NCBI GenBank assembly: GCA_937890245.1
Contig: CALACF010000464.1
Span: forward strand, 1-8,483
Reading direction: 5' to 3'
Source: an uncultured Flavobacteriales bacterium
Lineage (GTDB): Bacteria > Bacteroidota > Bacteroidia > Flavobacteriales_D > Sanyastnellaceae
DNA: 8,483 nt
The notes under the pieces were generated by a model. It was not told the DNA's origin and made no database searches. It was given only the letters and a program-made list of their open reading frames with translations. The number at the start of each line of letters is the position of its first letter. The stretch's first letter is position 1. This document shows, piece by piece, positions 1-6,038 of the stretch. Both the position numbers and the translations under genes were made by a program.

Positions 1-241
1 TGGCCCAGAGCAGGACGCGCCACCGTCCTAGGGAGAGCAAGGCAATGGCCCCAGCTGTGGCTGCGATTGTGGCCCAGGGGAAAAGCAGGCCGAATGGGGC
101 GAGCAGTGGGGCCGTTGTGGGCGAGACGCGCGTTGCCGCGACGGCCAAAAGCATGAGGGCCGCGAAAAATGCAGTCCACAGCCAGGCAATGGCGGCGCGT
201 TTTGAACGCGGACGTGGCGCGCGCTTATTGCCCGCCGCCAT
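1..241 (-). CDS. N-terminus of a two-helix membrane protein, probably endonuclease/exonuclease/phosphatase family (partial)
   Basis: The reading frame opens at an ATG at 241 and is still open at the left edge, giving 80 residues. The start overlaps the end of the upstream rhomboid gene by 17 bases, which argues for translational coupling. Residues 1-16 are very basic (many Arg/Lys). Hydrophobic segments follow at about 17-36 and 50-70, separated by a short polar stretch rich in Thr, Ser and Pro (ATRVSPTTAPLLAPFGLLFP). From memory, Bacteroidota genomes often carry an endonuclease/exonuclease/phosphatase-family protein with just such a two-helix N-terminus directly after the mutL-rhomboid-rhomboid genes. 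The family call therefore rests on position and the shape of this anchor. The catalytic domain lies outside the window, so no active-site residue can be checked. That a real gene starts here is likely; its enzymatic identity is an inference. Confidence 0.68.
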   Translation of the reverse strand, partial: MAAGNKRAPRPRSKRAAIAWLWTAFFAALMLLAVAATRVSPTTAPLLAPFGLLFPWATIAATAGAIALLSLGRWRVLLWA

Positions 242-1091
242 GCTTGAAAAGGAAGGACTTCTGTTCTTTTGACAAGCTGTCGTAGCCGTCGCTAGAAATT
301 TTGTCGAGGATGCGGTCGATGCGGTCGAGCTTCTGCTTGCGGCGTGCATTGAAGTCGTCGTCGGATTCGGACCGGCGGTGGACGCGCATCGTGGTGCGGC
401 TGCGGTCAGAGCGATGCGCGCGACGGACGCCTGGGTTTTGGGTGCGCAATTGAAGCTGGGCCCAGACAAAACCCATGAGGGCCGCGCCGAGGTGGCCGAC
501 CTTGCCGCCGGGGTCTTCACTGGCGCCGAGGTAAACAAGATCGAGCACCACGAAGGCGATGGCCAGCCAGCGAAGTTCGACTGCGCCTAGGAGCGGCATG
601 GCGATCTTTTTGTTCGGGGTGGCCGTGGCGGTTGCTACGAATAGCGCGAGGACGGCGGCCGAGGCGCCCAGGACGGGGCGGTTTTGCATGGTCGCCCAGG
701 CAGGCACGCTATGCAGGGCGGCCGTGTAGATGAGCAGGCCCGCGAGGCCACCGAAGATGTAGAGTTGGAGTAATTTCTTCTCGCCCCATTGCTGCTGGAA
801 CATGGCGCCCGCCCAATACAGCATCATCGCGTTCATGGCGAAATGCGTCGGCGATTCGTGGGCAAACATGTGCGTGAGCACTGCCCACGGGCGCCGCAGC
901 ATCAGGCCGAAGTCGGCATAGGCAGCCAGGCCGTACGCTCCTTTAAATTCGGCCAAAAAGTCTGCGCCCAGCGTGAGCGATAAGCTCGCAAGCGTGATCA
1001 GCAAAAAGGTCAGGGCGTTGATCAGCAGGATTCGGATAGACATGCCGCCGGTTAGCCACCACGTTTTGATTATCGTCAGCATTGAATCCAA
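225..1091 (-). CDS. Rhomboid-family intramembrane protease with C-terminal soluble tail
   Basis: This is a 288-residue rhomboid. The N-terminal two thirds form a six-helix rhomboid core: HMFAHESPTHFAMNAMMLYW at about 74-93 gives the conserved His83 and Asn87. GASAA at 142-146 carries the nucleophile position Ser144, and GHLGA at 199-203 carries the catalytic His200. The usual GxSG is GASA here, so the Gly after the serine is Ala. Ser and His are both retained, so activity is plausible but not assured. After a basic linker (about 220-243), residues 244-285 hold a conserved-looking tail (FNARRKQKLDRIDRILDKIS, then GYDSLSKEQKSFLF), which matches the tail of Bacteroidota rhomboids that I associate with DUF6576. 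It starts 13 bases after the first rhomboid stops. Met4 (1082) is an alternative start. The substrate is unknown. The rhomboid call is firm; the tail family name is from memory. Confidence 0.93.
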   Translation of the reverse strand: MDSMLTIIKTWWLTGGMSIRILLINALTFLLITLASLSLTLGADFLAEFKGAYGLAAYADFGLMLRRPWAVLTHMFAHESPTHFAMNAMMLYWAGAMFQQQWGEKKLLQLYIFGGLAGLLIYTAALHSVPAWATMQNRPVLGASAAVLALFVATATATPNKKIAMPLLGAVELRWLAIAFVVLDLVYLGASEDPGGKVGHLGAALMGFVWAQLQLRTQNPGVRRAHRSDRSRTTMRVHRRSESDDDFNARRKQKLDRIDRILDKISSDGYDSLSKEQKSFLFKHGGGQ

Positions 1092-1104
1092 TTCGCTCGG
1101 GTGC

Positions 1105-1782
1105 TCAATAGAAGGTCTCGCGCTCGCCCTTCCACTTCTTGATCATGATGTAACCGAATATCATACCGCCCAAGTGGGCAAAGTGGGCGACGTTGTCACC
1201 GGGGTTGTTCTCGAGGGCGAGGAAGATTTCGATGGCTCCGTATCCGATGACGAACAGCTTCGCCTTGATTGGGATCGGAGGAAACAACAGCATGAGGCGG
1301 GTGTTTGGAAAGAGCATGCCAAAGCCGAGGAGGATGCCGAAAACTGCGCCCGATGCGCCCACTACAGGCACGAAGGTTTGATAGAGGATCGAAGCGCGCA
1401 TTTGGCCCGTGAAGCCTTGGGCGACAATATCTGCAGTGGGAAAAAAGGTCCCGAAATCCTGGTAGAATTGGTATCCAACGACAAATTCATGGAGGGCAAA
1501 CGCACCGAGGCCGCAGATGAGATAGTAGTTGAGGAAACGTTTTGATCCCCAAACACGCTCAAGGTTGGGGCCGAACATGTACAACGCAAACATGTTAAAG
1601 AAGATGTGCGACAGGTTGCCGTGCATGAACATGTGCGTGAGGACCTGCCAAGGTTGGAACTGGGGGGCGCTTGGGTAATAGCCCGCCAGCACGCCTTCCA
1701 GTCCAAGGAAACGCGACGCGAAGTAGAAGATCACGTTGATGATCAGCAAATTCTTGACGACCGGTGATAGGTTGTTGAGCAT
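1105..1782 (-). CDS. Rhomboid-family intramembrane serine protease
   Basis: This is a 225-residue polytopic membrane protein with all rhomboid hallmarks. HMFMHGNLSHIFFNMFALYM at 50-69 supplies the conserved His54, His59 and Asn63. GASGAVFG at 142-149 is the GxSG motif with nucleophile Ser144, and HFAHLGGMIFGY at 200-211 supplies the catalytic His203. The protein would cleave transmembrane segments within the inner membrane. A polar stretch at about 103-136, between the second and third conserved helices, is longer than in GlpG and may form an extended periplasmic loop. The gene lies 50 bases after mutL and 13 bases before a second rhomboid. The two rhomboids clearly belong to the same family but differ in layout: this one has a canonical catalytic motif and no C-terminal soluble domain. 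I see no Shine-Dalgarno sequence. Substrates cannot be inferred. Confidence 0.95.
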   Translation of the reverse strand: MLNNLSPVVKNLLIINVIFYFASRFLGLEGVLAGYYPSAPQFQPWQVLTHMFMHGNLSHIFFNMFALYMFGPNLERVWGSKRFLNYYLICGLGAFALHEFVVGYQFYQDFGTFFPTADIVAQGFTGQMRASILYQTFVPVVGASGAVFGILLGFGMLFPNTRLMLLFPPIPIKAKLFVIGYGAIEIFLALENNPGDNVAHFAHLGGMIFGYIMIKKWKGERETFY

Positions 1783-1808
1783 GGGGGCGGTGGGTGAAGC
1801 GGGGCCTT

Positions 1809-1838
1809 GAGTTTATCCGAGTTTACCTGGGTTTAGCT
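1809..1838. repeat. Three tandem imperfect 10-base repeats at the mutL stop
   Basis: On the plus strand the units are GAGTTTATCC, GAGTTTACCT and GGGTTTAGCT, all sharing GTTTA at a fixed 10-base period. The last unit contains the mutL stop codon; the others fill half of the 50-base gap before the first rhomboid gene. The period equals about one helical turn. The repeat could be a binding site or a slippage product that once altered the mutL end; nothing in the sequence decides between them. Confidence 0.55.
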
Positions 1839-3665
1839 GAAGCGAGCAGCGATCGTGTCGCGGTCAAATGTAGCAATTGTAGGCCGTCCCCAAGGGTCGC
1901 GGCCGGGCTCCTCGCAGGCAAAAAGTCGGTCGATGAGGTCGCGCATTTCTAAGGCCGTCAGGGATTTCCCCTTTTTGATAGCCGCTGATTTTGCCAATCC
2001 GGCGGCAGCCCGAGAGCGCATCGCCTCCTCATCTAGCGAACCGAATTCGTCTATTTCAGCGAGCATATCGTCGATAAGCTGCTGTGGTTCAGGCGAGTTG
2101 CCATAAGCCAAGGCGTCCTGGGGAATGCCGCGCACCACAAAATCAGCGCCGCCAAGATGGTCGATGTCAAATCCATAGCTGCGGAACATGTCCAAGTTCT
2201 CTAGGACGATTCCGGCTTGGGCTGAGGGGCACTCGAGGCTGGCGGGAAACAACAATTGTTGTGAAACCGCGGCCGAGGCTGTGTAGGTATCGAAGAGAAT
2301 GCGGGCGTGGGCACGGTGTTGGTCTATCATCACCAAGCCCGCTTTTGTCGTGGTCACGATCCAGCCGTCGAAAAGCTGGAACATGGGACGGGCGGGCGCG
2401 CTGCCAGCCATCGACGCGGGCGCCGATGAAGGTTCGAAGAAATTCTGGGTTGCGGCGATGCGGTCGGGGCGCAGCGCGTCGTGGGATCGTGGACTGCCAG
2501 TGCTCGCGGCGTTGGCGGCGTGTCCAGCAGGGCGGCGTTCGACCGTGAAGGGATTGAAGGTCGTGTCGACCTTGATTTGCGGCTCGGAGATGATGGCGCC
2601 CGGCGCAGGTACGGTGAGCGTGAATGCGGTCTCCTGATCGAAGTCGAGGGCAGGTGCCACTTGGAAACGGCCAAGTCCGCGCTTGACGGCGGCCCCAAGT
2701 ATCGCTACGATTTCCCGCTGCTCTGTGAAATTGGCCTCAACCTTTGTGGGGTGGATGTTTACGTCGATGCGCGCTGGATTCACCTCGAGAAAGAGAACGT
2801 AGAACGGGAACTGGCCGGGGAGCAGCAGGCCGTCCATTGCGCGCATGATAGCGCTGTGGAATGCAGGGTGCTTGATGAATCGGCCGTTGACGAAGAGAAA
2901 CTGCTCGCCGCGGGTGCGCTTTGCATGCTCAGGTTTGCCGACAAATCCGCTGAGCCTCACCACATCGGTGGACTCGTCGATGGGCACGAGGCGCTGGTCG
3001 TAACGCGGGCCGAAAATATGGACCACGCGCTGTCGCAAGGCGCCCGCAGGCAGGTTGAATAACGCCTTGCCGCCGTGGCGCATGACGAACGCAATCTCCG
3101 GATGCGGGAGGGCTACCCGGTGGAATTCATCGATCAAGTGACGCATTTCGACCGCATCGCTCTTGAGAAAGTTGCGGCGGGCTGGTACGTTGTAAAAGAG
3201 GTTGCGCACTTCCATGCGGCTGCCGGGTTCAGCCGTGCAGGCTCGGGGCGAAGAGACGTCGCCGCCGTCGACATTGATTTCCAGGGCGAGCTCGTCTGAC
3301 GGGCGGCGCGTCTTGAGCGTGACTTGAGCAACGGAGGCGATGCTTGAGAGCGCCTCTCCACGGAAGCCCTTTGTGACGAGCGACAGCAAATCATCGGCAG
3401 AGCTAATTTTCGATGTGGCGTGCCGCTCAAAGCAAAGCTCCGCATCTTCTGGGCCCATGCCCCTGCCATTGTCCGCAACGCAAATGCGCGTTCTGCCCGC
3501 ATCAACCACGTCGAGCGAAATTTCCGTGGCGCCCGCGTCGATCGCGTTCTCCAGAAGTTCCTTGGCGACCGAAGCCGGGCGTTGAACCACTTCTCCCGCT
3601 GCGATTTGGTTCGCCACATGCTCGGGCAAGCGCGTGATTTCCGCTGAGCTTACTTGGCCATCCAT
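1833..3665 (-). CDS. mutL: DNA mismatch repair protein MutL
   Basis: This is a 610-residue MutL, a typical length. It couples mismatch recognition by MutS to strand removal. The N-terminal GHKL ATPase domain is intact: KELLENAIDAGA at 35-46 (catalytic Glu36, Mg-binding Asn40), DNGRGM at 65-70, ERHATSKI at 80-87, FRGEALSSIASVA at 101-113, and the second-domain motif NIHPTKVEANF at 303-313. A Pro/Ala/Ser-rich linker spans about 350-425. The C-terminal dimerisation domain follows. Its would-be endonuclease motif reads DQHRAHARILFD (448-459) instead of DQHA(X)2E(X)4E: the first Glu is Ala454 and the second is Asp459. The C-terminal CPHGRP-like motif reads CEEPGRDPWGRPT (584-596). Nicking activity is therefore doubtful. 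The ATG at 3665 overlaps the upstream gene by 16 bases and sits just ahead of the conserved LPEHVANQIAAGEVV segment, which supports this start. Confidence 0.98.
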   Translation of the reverse strand: MDGQVSSAEITRLPEHVANQIAAGEVVQRPASVAKELLENAIDAGATEISLDVVDAGRTRICVADNGRGMGPEDAELCFERHATSKISSADDLLSLVTKGFRGEALSSIASVAQVTLKTRRPSDELALEINVDGGDVSSPRACTAEPGSRMEVRNLFYNVPARRNFLKSDAVEMRHLIDEFHRVALPHPEIAFVMRHGGKALFNLPAGALRQRVVHIFGPRYDQRLVPIDESTDVVRLSGFVGKPEHAKRTRGEQFLFVNGRFIKHPAFHSAIMRAMDGLLLPGQFPFYVLFLEVNPARIDVNIHPTKVEANFTEQREIVAILGAAVKRGLGRFQVAPALDFDQETAFTLTVPAPGAIISEPQIKVDTTFNPFTVERRPAGHAANAASTGSPRSHDALRPDRIAATQNFFEPSSAPASMAGSAPARPMFQLFDGWIVTTTKAGLVMIDQHRAHARILFDTYTASAAVSQQLLFPASLECPSAQAGIVLENLDMFRSYGFDIDHLGGADFVVRGIPQDALAYGNSPEPQQLIDDMLAEIDEFGSLDEEAMRSRAAAGLAKSAAIKKGKSLTALEMRDLIDRLFACEEPGRDPWGRPTIATFDRDTIAARFS

Positions 3666-3943
3666 GATTCGAGATTCCAGAGAATAAATAGAAGGGCCAT
3701 GATGATAAGAAGGATGCGGGTGCTCCGTTTTTTCTGCGCCTGCTTGCGCGTAGCTACCGACGAACCGCGGCGAAGTTTTACGCGCGGCGGCGGCGCCTGT
3801 CCGCTGTCAAATTGCGCGTCGAGCGCAGCCTGTCGTTCAGCCCAACCCGCCTCGCGCTGGTCATAATGCGGCGAGCGCATCTTAAACTGGCGTGGCGACG
3901 TCCGGACATTGCGGAACATGGAAGGAATCTTGGGAGCACGCAT
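3650..3943 (-). CDS. Small single-pass membrane protein of the Bacteroidota mutL neighbourhood
   Basis: This 97-residue protein starts 2 bases after the ispH stop and ends 16 bases inside mutL, so it is embedded in the operon. The first 70 residues are strongly basic and polar, including MFRNVRTSPRQFKMRSPHYD (9-28). A KKRSTR cluster precedes one C-terminal hydrophobic helix at about 76-92 (ILLIIMALLFILWNL). With the positive charges on the N-terminal side, a tail-anchored topology with a cytoplasmic N-terminus is likely. I recall that many Flavobacteriia have a similar short protein directly before mutL, sometimes misnamed riboflavin synthase subunit beta because ribH lies upstream there. It shows no lumazine synthase features. 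Met9 is a possible later start. Function is unknown; a real gene is supported by its packing and layout. Confidence 0.8.
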   Translation of the reverse strand: MRAPKIPSMFRNVRTSPRQFKMRSPHYDQREAGWAERQAALDAQFDSGQAPPPRVKLRRGSSVATRKQAQKKRSTRILLIIMALLFILWNLESWMAK

Positions 3944-3945
3944 AA

Positions 3946-5214
3946 TCAGGCCGGCAAGTTGGGCTCCTCCGACTGATTTCCCTCGAATTTCGCGAAGACT
4001 TCATCCACATCGCATCCACCGCCGCAAAGTGCGTTCACCCGCTGAAGCACGGCGTCGACCGAAGTGTCCGGGCAGGACGCGCCAGAAGTGAGGATGATGC
4101 GCAGCGGGGAACCGTCAGATTTCGGGGCCAATACGTCACTGGATATGACAAGTTTAGACGATGCCAATTCAAAATGCTCCAGCGAAGCATCCTCATTTAA
4201 AGCCTCTGCCCCAGAGATGAAATAGGTCGGTAAACGCGTCTCGCAGAGTTCGACCAAATGCGAGGTATTTGAGCTGTTGAAGCCCCCAATAATCAGCGCA
4301 AGGTCTGCACCCTCGGCCTGGTCAAGGGCTGCCAACGTCGCCTTTTGGTTGTCGACTGTAGCGTAGCACAAGGTGTCGCGGGTGTTCGCAAAATTTCGAT
4401 CTGAAACTGCAGCCTTTAAAAGGTCAGCAATAGACTGGGTTTCAGTAGCCAACATGGTTGTCTGGTTCACCACCCCGATGCGCTGCAAATGTTCAACTGC
4501 TGAAAATCCAGGGCTGACACGCTTGCCAAAAATTTCGTCAAAACTCTCGAGGCCAGCTCCAGGATCACCCGCCAGCGCCCGCTCGCCCAAAATGAATTGG
4601 GCCAACACCTCAGCCTCAACTCTGTCTTTCACCACCAGCGCGGGCCCCGTGGAACAGGCGCGAGAAAAAGTTGCACGCGTCTCCTCATGATTATGCTTCC
4701 CATGAACGATCACCGTGAAATCGTCCGCACCCAACTTCGCAGACCGCTTCCACACCCGCTCTACAAATGGACAGGTCGTATTAAATTTCTCAATGTCTAG
4801 GCCCAGTCCCTTCAGCTTCGCCTCCATTTCAACAGTTGTTCCAAAGGCTGGAATCACCACGATATCATCGCTCGTCAGCTCAGAGAAGGGCGTCAATTCT
4901 CGCCCCTGTGTGTCGTGCAAAAAGCGAACCCCCTGCCCTTCCAAGTCGGCGTTAACCACAGGGTTGTGGATCATTTGAGAGAGTAGAAAGATGCGCTTGT
5001 CGGGATTGGCATAAATGGCTTTGTGAACAATCTCAATCGCATTTTCAACCCCGAAACAAAAGCCGAAATGCCGGGGAATAATCCACGTAATGCCCCCGAA
5101 ATTAAGGACAGCAGGCGACACGTCACGCTTGCGCGGATCAGCAGCCGAACGCATCACTTTCAAGCGGCCAATCACGGGCGAATTATACCGCTGGGGAATG
5201 TCAAATTTGCGCAT
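3946..5214 (-). CDS. ispH: 4-hydroxy-3-methylbut-2-enyl diphosphate reductase (long form)
   Basis: IspH carries out the last step of the MEP pathway, reducing HMBPP to IPP and DMAPP with an iron-sulfur cluster. From the ATG at 5214 the protein has 422 residues. Cluster cysteines are Cys53 (HFGFCFGVENAI), Cys148 (TTCPFVERVW) and Cys283 (DTLCYATVDNQ). His83 (MIHNPVVN), His176 and Glu178 (HNHEETRAT) match the substrate-binding His41 and His124 and the catalytic Glu126 of the E. coli enzyme. GGFNSSNTSHL and TSGASCPDTSV complete the family pattern. It is longer than the roughly 316-residue E. coli type, with about 40 extra N-terminal residues and an inserted stretch near 195-238, as in the long forms of cyanobacteria and some Bacteroidota. 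A frame-compatible ATG at 5235 would add 7 residues, but the promoter-like box lies inside that extension and family members I recall start near MRKFDIPQRYNSP, so 5214 is preferred. Confidence 0.95.
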   Translation of the reverse strand: MRKFDIPQRYNSPVIGRLKVMRSAADPRKRDVSPAVLNFGGITWIIPRHFGFCFGVENAIEIVHKAIYANPDKRIFLLSQMIHNPVVNADLEGQGVRFLHDTQGRELTPFSELTSDDIVVIPAFGTTVEMEAKLKGLGLDIEKFNTTCPFVERVWKRSAKLGADDFTVIVHGKHNHEETRATFSRACSTGPALVVKDRVEAEVLAQFILGERALAGDPGAGLESFDEIFGKRVSPGFSAVEHLQRIGVVNQTTMLATETQSIADLLKAAVSDRNFANTRDTLCYATVDNQKATLAALDQAEGADLALIIGGFNSSNTSHLVELCETRLPTYFISGAEALNEDASLEHFELASSKLVISSDVLAPKSDGSPLRIILTSGASCPDTSVDAVLQRVNALCGGGCDVDEVFAKFEGNQSEEPNLPA

Positions 5215-5219
5215 CGAAA

Positions 5220-5246
5220 CAAAAGTAAGCACCAAGTGAAACCAAA
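5220..5246 (-). promoter_or_regulatory. Bacteroidota-type promoter for ispH
   Basis: Read on the minus strand, TACTTTTG occupies 5227-5220 and matches the Bacteroidota -7 consensus TAnnTTTG exactly. A TTTG at 5246-5243 could be the -33 element, but the 15-base gap is shorter than usual. Only 5 bases separate the box from the ATG at 5214, so a transcript would start at or next to the start codon. This supports 5214 over 5235 as the ispH start. Confidence 0.5.
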
Positions 5247-5370
5247 GCCTACCCCCTCACGTATTAACCCCGGCCTCCGGCGCGAATGAATTTCGCCGGC
5301 AAGGAGCCCCACAAGACATACGATGATGATGATGAGGCCCGCAAGGGTCCGAGGTTGATGTGGAATAGGA

Positions 5371-5414
5371 GGCCGCCAGCGCATCCCGAGTTGAACTCAG
5401 GGTGGGCGGCGGCC
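5371..5414. terminator. GC-rich interrupted dyad downstream of the secreted-protein gene
   Basis: Outer arms GGCCGCC (5371-5377) and GGCGGCC (5408-5414) are exact complements. Inside them CCCGAG (5385-5390) can pair with CTCAGGG (5396-5402) with one bulged A, around the loop TTGAA. It begins about 34 bases after the 5448 stop and lies between the two minus-strand units, so a transcript-ending or RNA-stabilising hairpin is plausible. No T tract follows on the minus strand, so it is not a classical intrinsic terminator. The rest of the 5215-5447 gap holds the ispH promoter box and nothing else I can support. Confidence 0.4.
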
Positions 5415-5447
5415 CCTTTCTCGTTTCCACAATTTTTCCGCAGGCTT

Positions 5448-6038
5448 TCAACGGTTTTTCTGCAGGCAATTTTTCGTCCTGCATTTGACCCAAGGCCAAT
5501 CCCCAACTGCATCCCGCGCCTCGACGCCAGCAACCGTTCCGCGCCGAATCATTCGCGCCAGTCCCAGAAAAGTAGCGTCCTCCATTTCGCGAAGCGTCAT
5601 CGGATTTCCAGCCGCCTGCCCTTCGACCGCCCGGTGTTGAACCCAAGCCGAGCTCAACAAGTACGGCACCAAAAGCCGATCAGAGGACAGTTCAGCGGGC
5701 AGCTCGTCGACTTTTACTATAAGGTCAGGATGCGCCGATGCCCAGCGCATCAAAAAGACCGTCCGCCCCTCGGCCGCCTCCTGGCATTTTGTGCCCCTTC
5801 TTACCCAGGCCTCTAACATGGGCAGCGCTTGTCGGTTGAGCACACGCACCTGCGCAGCCGTCTCCATACCCACAAGCGGATTGAATACCTGGCCACCCGC
5901 CCGGCACTGCATCTGCGTTTTCGTATTCTTCACGTGCACGACATCATGTGCCTGCGCCATCAGCATCACAGGCAACATCATCGCAGGCAGTAGCATCCAG
6001 CACCCACGCAACAACCGAAGTAGCAACGCCCGCAACAT
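5448..6038 (-). CDS. Secreted or periplasmic protein of unknown function
   Basis: I do not recognise this 196-residue protein. Residues 1-30 form a clear signal peptide: basic LRALLLRLLRG, hydrophobic CWMLLPAMMLPVMLM, and a probable signal-peptidase site after AQA (30). The mature part contains four cysteines, at 45, 85, 186 and 191, which could form two disulfides in the periplasm. It also has a Trp-containing helix-like stretch at about 72-82 and a basic C-terminus. The ATG at 6038 overlaps the TGA of the upstream saccharopine dehydrogenase gene as TGATG, so translation is probably coupled. A GTG at 6041 would add one residue. Coupling suggests shared expression but not a shared reaction, since the neighbour is cytoplasmic. 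A near-direct repeat falls in the last codons and just past the stop, so the C-terminus may have been reshaped recently. Confidence 0.78.
   Translation of the reverse strand: MLRALLLRLLRGCWMLLPAMMLPVMLMAQAHDVVHVKNTKTQMQCRAGGQVFNPLVGMETAAQVRVLNRQALPMLEAWVRRGTKCQEAAEGRTVFLMRWASAHPDLIVKVDELPAELSSDRLLVPYLLSSAWVQHRAVEGQAAGNPMTLREMEDATFLGLARMIRRGTVAGVEARDAVGDWPWVKCRTKNCLQKNR

Noticed and set aside
973..1545. Plus-strand 190-codon frame opposite the first rhomboid gene.
   Set aside because: It lies antisense to unmistakable rhomboid motifs and has no family features of its own.
1864..1871. TACATTTG on the minus strand, another TAnnTTTG match.
   Set aside because: It lies in the coding sequence for the conserved MutL C-terminus, with no gene starting just downstream and no spaced -33 element examined that convinced me; probably chance.
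3938..3960. CGCATAA at the ispH stop as a XerC half-site.
   Set aside because: The half-site match is fair, but nothing resembling a XerD arm follows at the right spacing.
5009..5031. Possible XerC/XerD dif-like site (GGCATAA, six bases, TTGTGAACAAT).
   Set aside because: Its match to the E. coli dif arms is only about 15 of 22, the usually well-conserved XerD arm is poor, and the bases encode a conserved part of IspH. It was examined only because of the skew flip.
5172..5384. Minus-strand frame of 70 codons with a hydrophobic stretch LAGLIIIIVCLVGLLAG.
   Set aside because: The run of isoleucines comes from a short GAT-rich repeat on the plus strand. The ATG lies inside the GC-rich dyad, there is no ribosome binding site, and the frame overlaps the ispH start. 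A tiny membrane protein cannot be excluded but is not supported.
5286..5816. Plus-strand 176-codon frame opposite the secreted-protein gene.
   Set aside because: It is antisense to a gene with a clear signal peptide and coupling signals, is rich in Pro, Arg and Ser, and shows no domain or start signal; most likely a shadow frame.
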